DNA from: a virus
DNA: 48,457 bases
IMG/VR virus record: IMGVR_UViG_3300045303_000191
Span: 1-48,457 of that record
Direction: 5' to 3' (one strand)
Part shown: one piece after another, positions 16,519 through 25,471 of the stretch
Numbering within the stretch: the stretch's first letter is position 1
How the letters are laid out: each line of letters begins with the position of its first letter
Made by a program: the position numbers and the translations under genes
The notes under the pieces: generated by a model
What the model saw: the letters and a program-made list of their open reading frames with translations, nothing else
What the model was told of the DNA's origin: nothing
Databases searched by the model: none

Positions 16519-18342
16519 CTAGACTGGTGTGTAGACGGTGGTGTTGACACCGTCTTTCCAAACGTCGGTGTCGAGTCGACCGGCGGCGAACACAACCCGG
16601 TTGTTGGTGGTGTCCCACACTTGTTTCCCCGGGTATTTCCCGGACACGTTTACCGCGTTGGCTTTCAAAGCGAGGTTCGCTGCGGTCGCTCGGGTGGGTC
16701 CCGGGTTGAACGACCCGTGCTTAGCGATCTTCGCAAGCTCCGCTGTCGTGACAGCTGTCCCGGTTGGACCCTGGTACGCCTGGCAACGACCGAACTTGAC
16801 CGTCGGCGCGTCCGTCCCGACGGGCCACCAGTAGAGCGTCCATGCACCTGCGGCGATGTTGCGTTTGCCGGTGAGGATCCGTGTGACTTTCCCGGCTTTC
16901 AGATAAACCTCGCTGGTGTTGATGTCGTTGAACGCCGCTCCGTTGTGGAAATTGATGCTCAACTGTGTGTCGGTCGAGGATTTCACCAGGACGCTGAACA
17001 CGCTGTCCTGCGAACCAGCGCCGGTGCCGATCGCGAGCTGACCGAAGTTCTGCCCGGTCGACCCGGCGAACGCCGTATACACAAGCTGCCGGCAGTAACC
17101 CAAATCAGTGTCTTCTACAAACGATGCTGCTGGAGGGTTCGCCCCGGACGCTGTGATGTTCGGTGCCGTTTCCGAGTACAACACGGGGAGTGTCGGATCT
17201 TCCCGGGTAACCGGTTCGCCGTACATGATCACCTGCGCGGAAGCGGGCAACACCCAACTGTTCGGCCACGAAACAACGTTTTGGGTGACGCCCATCGCCC
17301 CGAACAAACCCTCCATGTGGACGGTGGAGGTGGCGTCGGCCTGAACGAAAACACCGCTAGTGAGCCCGTAACCCTCCACATTGTTCAGCACAAGAACCGT
17401 GTGGTTCTCAGCGATCACGCATGGGTTACAGGTCGCTTCGGCTATCTGGACGTTGCTGAGCCTGATCGTGGAGTTGTTGCAGTGAACGGACGATCGTTTA
17501 ACCGTTTGCCCGTCGACAACTTTCGTTGCTGCGCCTGAAGCGTTGAGTTCTGGTGCGCCGCCGTAGATGGTGGCGTTGGTGTCGAAGAACGCCATCCCGC
17601 AAACCGTGTTTGAAAGAACCTGCGGGTTGTAGAAGTTGATGCTGTGGATGCCACCAGCGAATCTGGTGCCGTTCACAACAACCCCGACTTCCTTCTGGAC
17701 AAGATGGGTCCCGGAATGGTCTTGGGAGTTGCCGCCGCCGTTGACCGTATCGTTCGAGATCAACATGCCGACACCGTTGCCGAGACACGCTTTCAGGTTG
17801 TGGGTGCGGACGAACTGGGAGAATCTGAGGTTGAACCCGTAGGTGTCGCACGACATCGCGTAAACGTTCTCGAGGATCAGCGACGCGAGGTTGCCGCCGG
17901 TCATGTCGCCGTCGATCCCGGTGATCCCTGTTTTCGCGGCACCGTCGATCAGCAGATCCCTGACCAACAGGTAATCACCGGCCTGGAGGTTCGCACCGCC
18001 TTTCAACGTGAGCACGCTCATCGAGTTGGCAGACGGTTTCAATGTTGCTCCCAGACCTTCGATTTTGCTGAACACAAGTGTCGTTAGCCCGGACACAAGG
18101 TAGTTCCCAGAGGGAACGGTCAGCGACCCGGTAGCGGAATCAGCCAGCGCGTTAGTTATAGGAGCTGTGTCATTCGCTACACCGTTTCCAACAGCGTTGT
18201 AGTTAGCGTCTTTGACGCTCAAACTTCGGTTTCGTAGTTCATAGACCCCAGCGTCCCATATCTCAAAATCTTGGGCACGAACGGGCGTTGCTAGAGATGT
18301 CCAATCAGACCATGCTGCCCGTGCCCGCGCAGGAAGAGCCAT
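16519..18342 (-). CDS. Tailspike with right-handed beta-helix (pectate-lyase-like) domain
   Basis: This 607-residue protein starts MALPARARAAWSDW at ATG 18342. The frame is open upstream to 18750 only as a shadow of the SGNH gene. After a short head-binding-type segment (FEIWDAGVYELRNRSL) comes the classic entry motif VKDANYNAVGNG and NDTAPI, then repetitive beta-helix coils with stacked Asn/Val/Ser (residues about 80-370). The C-terminal half (410-600) resembles a jelly-roll, with TGQNFGQLAIG. Phage proteins of this type bind and often cut surface polysaccharide. It sits beside an SGNH hydrolase gene, so both may act on the same decorated glycan. Confidence 0.8.
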   Translation of the reverse strand: MALPARARAAWSDWTSLATPVRAQDFEIWDAGVYELRNRSLSVKDANYNAVGNGVANDTAPITNALADSATGSLTVPSGNYLVSGLTTLVFSKIEGLGATLKPSANSMSVLTLKGGANLQAGDYLLVRDLLIDGAAKTGITGIDGDMTGGNLASLILENVYAMSCDTYGFNLRFSQFVRTHNLKACLGNGVGMLISNDTVNGGGNSQDHSGTHLVQKEVGVVVNGTRFAGGIHSINFYNPQVLSNTVCGMAFFDTNATIYGGAPELNASGAATKVVDGQTVKRSSVHCNNSTIRLSNVQIAEATCNPCVIAENHTVLVLNNVEGYGLTSGVFVQADATSTVHMEGLFGAMGVTQNVVSWPNSWVLPASAQVIMYGEPVTREDPTLPVLYSETAPNITASGANPPAASFVEDTDLGYCRQLVYTAFAGSTGQNFGQLAIGTGAGSQDSVFSVLVKSSTDTQLSINFHNGAAFNDINTSEVYLKAGKVTRILTGKRNIAAGAWTLYWWPVGTDAPTVKFGRCQAYQGPTGTAVTTAELAKIAKHGSFNPGPTRATAANLALKANAVNVSGKYPGKQVWDTTNNRVVFAAGRLDTDVWKDGVNTTVYTPV

Positions 18343-18344
18343 TC

Positions 18345-20144
18345 TTACCGCACAGCTAGTGAACGACTGATCTCGTAGTAGTTGCCGCTGTCGACGCGGA
18401 ACACGAAGATGTCGCGCCAACCGATAGTGCCGCTCAAAGCCGGGGCTGCTCCACCAGCCCACTTCATGTTGGCGTTGAAACCGGCAGCGGTGAACGGGCC
18501 ACCGGCGCCCTGGACGAGCTGGAGTTCCACTATCTGGTTGTTGACGCTGTTGGAGAAAACGAAGCTGGTGATGTTGGCGGTGAGGGTGAGGATCTGGACA
18601 CATCCGGTTGTCAGGTTGCTGGTGACCGCGCCGCTGACGTTGGCGGTGACAGTGTCTGTTCGGTAGCCGCGAGCCAGGAAATCCCCGGAAGCACCCGAAC
18701 CGGATGTGAGGGTCGCCCGAACGGTGTTGGCGTCGTTTCCGTAGACGCATGCCATCCCCGGGCCGAGTCTGCTCAGCCTCGGCTGGAACCCCGTGGCGGC
18801 AGCCAGGTCAAGTCGGACCACCTCGGTTGTCATGGCTGCGTCGGAGTAGAAACGGATGTATCTCTTAGCGTAGATGTTGAGGTCGAAGTCGAAGGTGTTG
18901 TCGGCGTTGAAGTCCGCGACGGGAGCACCGGACGTTTTCCCGAACTTGAGGTCCGTGGCGATTGTCGCGTTCGCTGGTGAGATGTCTGTGGGTGACGGTT
19001 GCCCCCAAATCAGTGTGGACCCAACGTCACGCATAAACTGGGCTGCACGGAACTTGTTGGCCTGGTCTGTGAGGTGAACCGGGTCGGTTCCCCAGCCAAG
19101 AGCGTTGACTTTCGCCCAGTTGCCGAGAAGCTTGAATCCATCCCAATAGTTGTAGCCTGCCTTTTCGCAAGCTGTACGCAGGATCTGGTTCTGAAGAATC
19201 TGCTCAGCCTCACCACGGTTGTTGTACTGGGCGGGGCTGACCGGGCCTGACCCGACACCGATCACGTCACAGGCTCTTGTTCCTGAGGCAATAGCGTCGA
19301 AGAACGTTTTCAGCGCCGAAGCGAAATAGGTGGAGTCCTCCTTTCCCTCATAGGTAAGAACATCAGGCAAAACGTTGGCGAGAAACAAACTGTAGTTCGT
19401 CCATGCGGAAGTCTGTGGAGAGTTAAGCGCGATACCGCCCTGAGAACAGTTGATCGGGACCAATCCCCGAATCTGGGTGTTCTCCATACCCACACCAATG
19501 ATCCGCACCGGGCCGGTGTTGCAGACAACGGACATGTCGTGAGCTGCGACAGACGGGGCAAATGAAGCAACACCCAGAGTTATCGCAGCGGCTGAGGTAG
19601 TGAGAGACGTAGCGCCAGCAACATCTACACCGTCCACACGCAAACTGAACACCCCGCCGTCTTTACCCGACGACGCTGGACCTTTCACGTAAAACACCTT
19701 GACGAGATCACACACAAACGTTGATCCGCCGATTCCGTATGTGCGTGAGGCGTTGGTCGCGAACGTGTCTGTGATACCGGAGTACCATGCGTCAAAATCG
19801 GTGGTGTTGGCAGTGATGGTTCCCGAAGACGAGTTGGTGGTCATGCCGGTGTAGTTTCCGGAGAAGTAAGCGCCGGCAACTACTCCTCCGAACTGGCGTG
19901 CCAGATACGGAAAATACCATTGTGAGATGTCTTGAGACATCGAATCGCCGGAAAGCATCCATTTCACATGAGGGAAGGGCGCAACAGAGGTGGCTTGGAT
20001 GTTGAAGATCTTGTTCCACAAGTTCCGCATAGGAACCTCAAGCGGGGCTCCGCCTACAGTCGTGGCGAGGTCAGCGACACCGAGGTTGTTGATTGCGTCC
20101 GCTAAACCCTGGTGGGACAGCGAGAAGGTGTCAGGAGCAGACAT
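18345..20144 (-). CDS. Tail-associated SGNH/GDSL hydrolase
   Basis: The ATG at 20144 overlaps the upstream TGA (TGATG), giving 599 residues. SGDSMSQ at about 65-71 supplies the block I nucleophile Ser, and WGTDPVHLTD at about 351-360 supplies the Asp-x-x-His of block V; IGVGSGPVSPAQYNNRGEA lies between them. The C-terminal 200 residues are beta-rich (DLNIYAKRYIRFYSD; later NLTTGCVQILTLTANI), typical of fibre tips. SGNH enzymes on phage tails are known to deacetylate surface polysaccharides, and that is the likely job here. Its neighbour is the beta-helix tailspike 2 bp downstream. Confidence 0.75.
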   Translation of the reverse strand: MSAPDTFSLSHQGLADAINNLGVADLATTVGGAPLEVPMRNLWNKIFNIQATSVAPFPHVKWMLSGDSMSQDISQWYFPYLARQFGGVVAGAYFSGNYTGMTTNSSSGTITANTTDFDAWYSGITDTFATNASRTYGIGGSTFVCDLVKVFYVKGPASSGKDGGVFSLRVDGVDVAGATSLTTSAAAITLGVASFAPSVAAHDMSVVCNTGPVRIIGVGMENTQIRGLVPINCSQGGIALNSPQTSAWTNYSLFLANVLPDVLTYEGKEDSTYFASALKTFFDAIASGTRACDVIGVGSGPVSPAQYNNRGEAEQILQNQILRTACEKAGYNYWDGFKLLGNWAKVNALGWGTDPVHLTDQANKFRAAQFMRDVGSTLIWGQPSPTDISPANATIATDLKFGKTSGAPVADFNADNTFDFDLNIYAKRYIRFYSDAAMTTEVVRLDLAAATGFQPRLSRLGPGMACVYGNDANTVRATLTSGSGASGDFLARGYRTDTVTANVSGAVTSNLTTGCVQILTLTANITSFVFSNSVNNQIVELQLVQGAGGPFTAAGFNANMKWAGGAAPALSGTIGWRDIFVFRVDSGNYYEISRSLAVR

Positions 20145-20392
20145 CAAGCACCGCTCGGAGGCGCAGGAACAGATTCCGGATATTCCTCAGCCGGCTGAGT
20201 GCGATTGTCTAGTTCCCATTCCGGATCGCGGCCATCAGCATGGAACTCATCAACACTCTTAGGCTCACCCATCGGGCCGGGATGGTTGTCGAACGACACA
20301 GGCTGACGCCCAGCTATCGCGTCAGACTCCTCACGGAGTTTCCGTTCACGCCAATCCTCATATGCTTCCACCAGTTTCTCTTTCTTCGCCAT
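20144..20392 (-). CDS. Charged hypothetical protein after large terminase
   Basis: This 82-residue protein starts at the ATG that overlaps the terminase stop (TGATG). It has a basic/acidic helix at residues 2-27 (KLVEAYEDWRERKLREE) and then an acidic disordered tail. No recognised motif. Coupling to terminase and the helix-plus-tail design would suit a packaging or head accessory, which is inference. Confidence 0.65.
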   Translation of the reverse strand: MAKKEKLVEAYEDWRERKLREESDAIAGRQPVSFDNHPGPMGEPKSVDEFHADGRDPEWELDNRTQPAEEYPESVPAPPSGA

Positions 20393-21945
20393 CACGCCTC
20401 CAAAGGTTCCGGGTAGTAAGGGTTACGCACAGTCCGCCGCCGCTGTGTCGCCCCGTACGTCCACGCCATCGGCTTCTTCATGTAGTTGCTGCTCTTGTAT
20501 TTCGGTCCGGTCTCCTGGAGTTGTTTCCACGCGAACCACAAAGCCATCACCGTGTCCGTCGTACGGCCCGGATACTGGATCAACTCATCCACCAACTGAC
20601 CCATTTTCCTCATGGAGGCGGGGTCGCCCCAGGGGATGTGGAACTCGCCGTTCTCGAAATGCGGCCCCATCCGCTGCACACCCAACTCCGGGTCAGGTTT
20701 GTTTGTTCGGGTGGTGTAGTGGGGCTCGATGTTGAACGCCAACCCCAACTCGCTCATCTTCGACTTCAAAGCGTCAACAAGTCCCTGCTGGTACGAGTTC
20801 GCCTCAACCACACTCTTCAGCAGCTCGTACTTCTGGTGCTGAAGAAGGATCGTGTCGACCTGCTGCGGAAGAGACAACTGGTCGCGGATCATGTCGACCA
20901 CCCAGAAACAACGCTCATGGTCACGACAAGACCCGGCAGCCAACGTGACGTGCGCACAGAACTTCGCGGACTTGGTTAACCCGACGGCGGGGTCGAAGCC
21001 GGCGACCTTCCGCCAACCCGGGTCATAATCCCCGACCTTATACCCCTTGTCGACACAGCCGGGGTATTGGGTTTTGCCGATCCAGCCGCCCTTGACGTAC
21101 TCCTGCTTGAACACCATCCGCGACTTGTCAACCGCGATGTTCCTAAGTCGTTTGTTGAAGTCGAGGGTGCCCATCTCGGCTTTGAGCGCCATGAGTTCTT
21201 CCCACGGCCACCACGCCGGCCACAACGCTTTTTTCTCGTCCTCGTCGACGATCGCGTCCTCACGCTGCACATACCAAATAGGGGCACCCGTCTCCGGGTT
21301 CGCGAGCTCGATCAGGTCGTTATAAAGGTCACTCGGGTCGAAGAGCGTGCCGACGACTGTGAGACGAGCGCCGGGCACACCCATAGTTCGCACACTCTGG
21401 TTGAACCACTCGCGGAGCTTCTGTCTCTGCTCGGGGGTGTTGCTGTTTTTCTCGGTGACAACGTCGTCGCAGATCGTCCAGTCAGTGCGGTGACCCAGCG
21501 TGTGCCTCGAACTCGACCCGAAGAACGCCATCGTGGGTTCCTTGTGAATCGCGGTTCTCTTAGCAACAGTCATCATGCGAGCAGCCCACGGTTTGTCGTC
21601 ACCCGGCTCAGGATGGAACGGACCAAAGTCCCGAATCAACTCAGTGTTCTGAGCTAGCTCCGCCTGGATCGACAAGCTGATGTTGTTGGCGTCAGCATCG
21701 TTCTTGGCGACGATCCCGAGCCTCATATTTGGGTCACGGCAGATAGCCCAGATCGGCAGCAACGTCGACACCAACGTCGTCTTCCCATGAGCCGCCGGAT
21801 ACAAGATCAATGCACGAGACTCAGCAGTAGCAGAGTTGATCAGCCGGAGATGAAAAGACTCGAGCTTCTGAATCCGATGCTTGAAGTAGTGGCTGATGAA
21901 CAGGTCGGGGTGTTCCAGCAGGAGCCCTTTGGCCTCTTGGCTCAT
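20392..21945 (-). CDS. terL: Terminase large subunit
   Basis: This 517-residue DNA-packaging ATPase-nuclease acts at the portal. The ATPase half shows a Walker A-like YPAAHGKTT (49-57), Walker B WTICDD (156-161) with catalytic E165, and VVGTLFDPSD as coupling motif III. The nuclease half shows GFDPAVG (D318), VVEANSYQQG near 385 and DTVMALWFAW near 485 as the metal-binding acidic positions. Length is usual for the family. The ATG overlaps the previous TGA (ATGA). The packaging mode (headful or otherwise) cannot be told by eye. Confidence 0.92.
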   Translation of the reverse strand: MSQEAKGLLLEHPDLFISHYFKHRIQKLESFHLRLINSATAESRALILYPAAHGKTTLVSTLLPIWAICRDPNMRLGIVAKNDADANNISLSIQAELAQNTELIRDFGPFHPEPGDDKPWAARMMTVAKRTAIHKEPTMAFFGSSSRHTLGHRTDWTICDDVVTEKNSNTPEQRQKLREWFNQSVRTMGVPGARLTVVGTLFDPSDLYNDLIELANPETGAPIWYVQREDAIVDEDEKKALWPAWWPWEELMALKAEMGTLDFNKRLRNIAVDKSRMVFKQEYVKGGWIGKTQYPGCVDKGYKVGDYDPGWRKVAGFDPAVGLTKSAKFCAHVTLAAGSCRDHERCFWVVDMIRDQLSLPQQVDTILLQHQKYELLKSVVEANSYQQGLVDALKSKMSELGLAFNIEPHYTTRTNKPDPELGVQRMGPHFENGEFHIPWGDPASMRKMGQLVDELIQYPGRTTDTVMALWFAWKQLQETGPKYKSSNYMKKPMAWTYGATQRRRTVRNPYYPEPLEA

Positions 21946-22169
21946 GTGGTAACGCTGAAACTCAACGATGGGTTCGCGCCGAGGAGGAGCGAGTAAGTCA
22001 TGGTGTAGGTGCGGTCGGGGTTAGCGCCCATCAGAACGTAGGCGTTCTCCATCATCTGTTGCATCCCGCGTTTCTCCTGGTCAGACAGAACAGTGTCGGT
22101 GTGGAGACTGTCGATCGCGTCCTGCGCCCCACGGCCTTTCCCTGCTTTGCTTCCTGTTTTGTTTGCCAT
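21942..22169 (-). CDS. Small protein coupled to large terminase
   Basis: This 75-residue protein has a basic Gly/Lys-rich start (MANKTGSKAGKGRG), a helical middle (DQEKRGMQQMMENAYVL) and a beta end. It overlaps terL by 4 bp. Position and size would allow a small terminase subunit, but no HTH is obvious; the gene at 22540 is another candidate. Confidence 0.6.
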   Translation of the reverse strand: MANKTGSKAGKGRGAQDAIDSLHTDTVLSDQEKRGMQQMMENAYVLMGANPDRTYTMTYSLLLGANPSLSFSVTT

Positions 22170-22173
22170 CGAT

Positions 22174-22359
22174 TCACCCCCTCAACTGTGATTCGAGTTT
22201 TCGTTCCTTGTCAGCTCGCCGCGCCTGATCCCACAAATGACCGTCGAGGGCTGCCGTACGAAGCCACTTGTTGAACCCCGGCCTCACCCAACCGCAATCA
22301 CACGCTGATTGTTTCGCGTCGAACCAGATGCGACAGTCGAGGCAGAGGATCTGTTTCAT
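22174..22359 (-). CDS. Small zinc-ribbon protein
   Basis: This 61-residue protein has CLDCRIWFDAKQSACDCG giving C-x2-C and C-x-C metal ligands in the first 24 residues, followed by a helix and a very charged tail (RRADKERKLESQLRG). The ATG overlaps the upstream TGA (ATGA). It is one of many similar ribbons in this phage; partner unknown. Confidence 0.7.
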   Translation of the reverse strand: MKQILCLDCRIWFDAKQSACDCGWVRPGFNKWLRTAALDGHLWDQARRADKERKLESQLRG

Positions 22360-22565
22360 GTGCTGTAGCCAGGACCCCCGGTTTCATCCGGGAACCTTGC
22401 GTCCAGATGCGGGTTCTCGGCGTGTGGCGGCACGATCGCCGGAGTGATCACGTTCGGGTCGCCCTGGGCCTGCGCCGGAGCGGGCTGCACATGCGTGATG
22501 CTCGGGTTTGGTGCGCCAGCACCCTCACCGAACGGGAGATCATGCACCATCGGTTGGTGTGTCAT
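22356..22565 (-). CDS. Pro/His-rich hypothetical protein
   Basis: This 69-residue protein starts MTHQPMVHDLP at 22565; MVHDLP at 22550 is a possible alternative start. It is mostly Pro, Ala, Gln and His without regular structure (HVQPAPAQAQGDPN). It overlaps both neighbours. No function can be assigned. Confidence 0.5.
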   Translation of the reverse strand: MTHQPMVHDLPFGEGAGAPNPSITHVQPAPAQAQGDPNVITPAIVPPHAENPHLDARFPDETGGPGYST

Positions 22566-22878
22566 CTTCCACCTCCAAAGCGTTGGTAAGCCCGACACGC
22601 AACGTGTCGAGCCTGTCTAGTTCCTGAAGAATCAACTCACGTTTTCGGTCGTCCGGAAGGTCAACGCTGTTGATGACCTCCAACGGGTCAATGTCCTCAT
22701 CCAGGTCTTCAAGCTTCACTAGTGCCTTCTGTTTCTCAAAGGAAAGAACCAGGTTCAAAAGCCCTGTCCCGGCAAGCTTCCTAGCCTCCTCTGGGTCCTC
22801 CAGCCTCCGACGCAGCTCGCTCTCAGCGAGTTCTTCTAGGCTGCGACTGCCTGCTGAGTTCTGATCCAGGTCAGACAT
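22540..22878 (-). CDS. Helical acidic protein, candidate small terminase or packaging accessory
   Basis: This 112-residue protein starts MSDLDQNSAG at 22878, inside the last codons of the epimerase gene. It is nearly all helix with many Glu, Leu and Arg (SLEELAESELRRRLEDPEEA, LQELDRLDTLRVGLTNALE) and ends in an acidic tail. Small terminases are helical oligomers of about this size found just before terL. No clear DNA-binding HTH is visible, so this is only a candidate. Confidence 0.55.
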   Translation of the reverse strand: MSDLDQNSAGSRSLEELAESELRRRLEDPEEARKLAGTGLLNLVLSFEKQKALVKLEDLDEDIDPLEVINSVDLPDDRKRELILQELDRLDTLRVGLTNALEVEDDTPTDGA

Positions 22879-23759
22879 TCCGACATGCCCTCCTCCAAAC
22901 TCACCGAAGGGGACCACCCGAGATCCCTGAGCTTCCGGGTTGAGAGTCGCTTAACCACCGTCTGACGGGAGGGCGGATTCACCATCTCGATCAGGGTGTG
23001 AGGGGCTCCCGTAAGGTCACACGCGAGTTCAGCAACCTCACGCATAGGTCTCGGGTCGTCGTCGCGGCCGACGTTGAAGATCCCGCCCGGAGTGTCCAGG
23101 ATCATCCTGACACCCCGAACGGTGTCCCCTACCCAACACCACGACCGCTCAGAGGCTTTATGGACAGGGATGGTTTGGCGGTTGTCTGCCTGCCACAGCA
23201 TGTTGATGATGGCGGCACGGCCCCGGCCGGCTGGAAGACCGGGACCGTACGGCATTGAGAGACGCAGGATGGTCAACCCCTGAGGGCAGTAGAGACGGGA
23301 AATCTCCTCACCCCAACGTTTGCTCAATCCGTAAGCGTTATGTGGTATCCGGTGCGGCGCCACGCTCTTGCCGAGGTTCTCTTCGTAGCAGGTGACGTTC
23401 GCCTCATCACCGTAAACCTCGCTGGTGGATGCGTACACCAAACGGATGTTGCGCTCCCCGCACTCCCGAGCGACCAACCCGGTGATCCCCGCGTTGTCCG
23501 CGATCGTGCGTTGCACATCGTCCTCGCCGAACAGTCTCCCCACCTTCGCGGCAAGATGGATCACCATCTGGGGTGAGTTGAGTTTCAACAGCTCCCGGAG
23601 GTCATCGGGCTTGCTGATGTCCTTGCCGAACATCACCTCGTCCACCGACCGGCCGTGGAAGTCGATGTCTACCCCGTCGACATGGTGGCCGTGCTCGCGC
23701 AACTCGCGGCAGAGGTGGGTGCCGATGAACCCGGCGCTGCCGGTAACGAGGATCCTCAC
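22836..23759 (-). CDS. NAD-dependent nucleotide-sugar epimerase/dehydratase
   Basis: This 307-residue extended short-chain dehydrogenase has an N-terminal Rossmann motif TGSAGFIG (6-13), IHLAAKVG, the STSEVYG strand with the catalytic Ser/Thr, and NAYGLSKR with Y143 and K147. The substrate half includes LRLSMPYGPG and a conserved-looking WCWVGDTVRG. This is the layout of GDP- or UDP/dTDP-sugar epimerases. The GTG start overlaps the upstream stop (GTGA). Four glycosyltransferase-like genes precede it in the same operon, so it probably supplies or alters the donor sugar. Confidence 0.9.
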   Translation of the reverse strand: MRILVTGSAGFIGTHLCRELREHGHHVDGVDIDFHGRSVDEVMFGKDISKPDDLRELLKLNSPQMVIHLAAKVGRLFGEDDVQRTIADNAGITGLVARECGERNIRLVYASTSEVYGDEANVTCYEENLGKSVAPHRIPHNAYGLSKRWGEEISRLYCPQGLTILRLSMPYGPGLPAGRGRAAIINMLWQADNRQTIPVHKASERSWCWVGDTVRGVRMILDTPGGIFNVGRDDDPRPMREVAELACDLTGAPHTLIEMVNPPSRQTVVKRLSTRKLRDLGWSPSVSLEEGMSECLTWIRTQQAVAA

Positions 23760-24502
23760 GGCCTCTCAACCATCATGTGCGCGAACCTCTCCTTGTTGTC
23801 GAGTACATAGGGGGGCAGGTCATCTGTCCATTCGAGTTCTTGTTTCACCACGTCGGGGAACAAGGGCATCCCCATCTGCGCCCCCGCAAGATCAGCGTGG
23901 GGGACAAGCTCCTGATGAACGAACGACCTGAGTTTGTACTCGGGGTTGTTCATCCACGACAAATGCCAGCCGGGCGGACCAACGGGCTCCATGTGCGTCA
24001 ACCTGGCTTCTTCTAGATCCTGGAAGTCTGTGCCGATGGCCCGGGCGGGGAAGATCCTTGCGATCTGCCACGACTCATGGGCTGGTTCTTTCCAGCGCCA
24101 GTTAAGTTTGGCGACGTGCATGTTGCATAACAAGATCGCGCTATCCGTGTCTATCGCCCGCACAGCGTCGGGATGCGGTATCTCGTCAAGGTCGCTGAGG
24201 AGAATGCGGTCTGAGGGTTCGCCTTTGAACCCGTACCACAAACATTTGCGTTGACGTTTCTCCCGGGTCCAGTCATGCACCCCCGTGGGCATCTCAACAA
24301 CACGGTGGATGATCTTGTCCCGCCACGGGTCCCACCTTGGGAGGTGGAGGTCTTTGAGGAGATGCAGTTCCTTCGGGTGGCCAGAATGCGTGACGGGCGA
24401 TTCGCCGATGACGTGCCAGTCCACGACGTCATCGAGGGTTGCGAGTCGGATCTCGAGGATGTCCAACTCGTCGAAGAACGGGGTCAGGCTCCAGACAGCC
24501 AC
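23756..24502 (-). CDS. GT17-like glycosyltransferase
   Basis: About 248 residues from GTG 24502. The open frame is longer (to 24655), but that part shadows the upstream GT2. The start VAVWSLTPFFDELDILEIRL, then DDVVDWHVIGESPVTHSG and the DxD-bearing ILLSDLDEIP (DLDE at about 104-107), match the pattern of family 17 N-acetylglucosaminyltransferase-like proteins (FFNELDLLEIRL...SDxDEIP). The LARIFPAR-type middle and aromatic C-terminus fit a GT-A fold. The acceptor is unknown; it overlaps the epimerase gene by 4 bp. Confidence 0.75.
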   Translation of the reverse strand: MAVWSLTPFFDELDILEIRLATLDDVVDWHVIGESPVTHSGHPKELHLLKDLHLPRWDPWRDKIIHRVVEMPTGVHDWTREKRQRKCLWYGFKGEPSDRILLSDLDEIPHPDAVRAIDTDSAILLCNMHVAKLNWRWKEPAHESWQIARIFPARAIGTDFQDLEEARLTHMEPVGPPGWHLSWMNNPEYKLRSFVHQELVPHADLAGAQMGMPLFPDVVKQELEWTDDLPPYVLDNKERFAHMMVERP

Positions 24503-25098
24503 AGCACCCACTGGTCGAACTTCGCCCGGTCGGCCCACATGCGTTGCTCCCACGTCATCCCAGCACCCCGACCAGCCTCGGCTAGTGAGTGCGTAAATGC
24601 GTAACCGCGATGGACACCCGTCCAGATACCGTGCTTTGCCCCCGCGTAACCCCAAGCGTTGTCGGTGAAATAGTGATGCGCTCCCAGGAACGTGTCGACT
24701 TGTTCATGAAGGAGTTCCCACTGTTGCCGGGACAAAAAAGGGATTCGGCTGAAGTCCGTTTGGTAGCCCGTGGGATGCTCAGTTTCCCAGCCATCAGACC
24801 CGCCGCAGCTTTGAAGCGTGCCGTCATCGTTCAGAATTCGGGGGGCGGGTAGGAAACCTCGGCGTACCACTTCCATCGCCGCCACCGACCACGATGGATG
24901 TGGATACAGATCATCGGCGCTGAAGTGGACAAAGTCTCCCTTAGATCTTCTAGCTCCTTCGACCCAAGCTTCTCCGCAGGTTGGCTTGTCCTTGATGACG
25001 ATGACCTCGTAGTCTTCGGTGTTCTCTTCGTACCCACGAAGACAGGTTTCGAGATGGCGTTCACGCCCAGCGATGGTCGGCACAACGACACTGATCAA
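24484..25098 (-). CDS. GT2-like glycosyltransferase
   Basis: This 204-residue GT-A fold protein begins ISVVVPTIAGRERHLETCL, then CGEAWVEGARRSKGDFVHFSADDLYP, in which A-D-D (61-63) stands in the DxD position. The start is TTG overlapping the upstream TGA (TTGA); no better ATG or GTG is in frame. A short C-terminal part (WTGVHRGYAFTHSLAEAGRG) contains a histidine that could coordinate metal. The donor sugar cannot be told. Confidence 0.7.
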   Translation of the reverse strand: MISVVVPTIAGRERHLETCLRGYEENTEDYEVIVIKDKPTCGEAWVEGARRSKGDFVHFSADDLYPHPSWSVAAMEVVRRGFLPAPRILNDDGTLQSCGGSDGWETEHPTGYQTDFSRIPFLSRQQWELLHEQVDTFLGAHHYFTDNAWGYAGAKHGIWTGVHRGYAFTHSLAEAGRGAGMTWEQRMWADRAKFDQWVLWLSGA

Positions 25099-25250
25099 CC
25101 CTTACGCTGGCCGGGATAGAAACCCTGGATGATGTCCTGGCGGCTAGCCGACTTGCTAGGTCGTGGCGACCAGTACGCCCACCCAGCCCGGATCCGCAGC
25201 TTGTCCGTTTCCGACCACACCAGCTTCACATTCGGTTTCGTGCCCGCCAT
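25095..25250 (-). CDS. 51-residue hypothetical basic protein
   Basis: The ATG at 25250 overlaps the upstream TGA (TGATG) and its stop overlaps the TTG of the GT2 gene. The product begins MAGTKPNVKLVWSETDKLRI and continues with a Trp/Arg-rich segment to FYPGQRKG. It exactly bridges two genes by overlaps, which supports reality. Function is unknown. Confidence 0.65.
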   Translation of the reverse strand: MAGTKPNVKLVWSETDKLRIRAGWAYWSPRPSKSASRQDIIQGFYPGQRKG

Positions 25251-25462
25251 CAGCCCTCAGCCTTCTCCTCCGCGAGATCAGAAGCGTCGGCGGCGTCGAT
25301 CTCGTCCGCGAGCTCCTGCGGAATCTCCGAGCCCTTGAACAGTCCTTTGGTTGTGCTGTACATGTCTTCGTTGGATTGGGGGATCTTGATAACGCTGATC
25401 ACGTCGTTGACGGTGATCTTCTGTCCGCCGACCTCGTATGTGGTGAGTTTCTCTTTCGCCAT
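25250..25462 (-). CDS. 70-residue hypothetical protein
   Basis: It starts MAKEKLTTYEVGGQKITVND after a strong TAGGAGGAG site. The beta-rich first half is followed by an acidic helical end (ELADEIDAADASDLAEE). The strong RBS just after the LAGLIDADG gene suggests the homing gene inserted between it and the GT2 gene upstream. No family is recognised. Confidence 0.7.
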   Translation of the reverse strand: MAKEKLTTYEVGGQKITVNDVISVIKIPQSNEDMYSTTKGLFKGSEIPQELADEIDAADASDLAEEKAEG

Positions 25463-25471
25463 GATCTCCTC

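Noticed and set aside
16621-17538. Plus-strand frame of 305 codons across the tailspike gene
   Set aside because: Composition is Arg/Val/Cys rich without domain pattern, and the opposite strand encodes a convincing beta-helix tailspike.
18343-18750. 136-codon N-terminal extension of the tailspike
   Set aside because: It reads as Arg/Gln/His-rich shadow of the SGNH gene; the ATG at 18342 follows the SGNH stop by 2 bp and starts a sensible protein.
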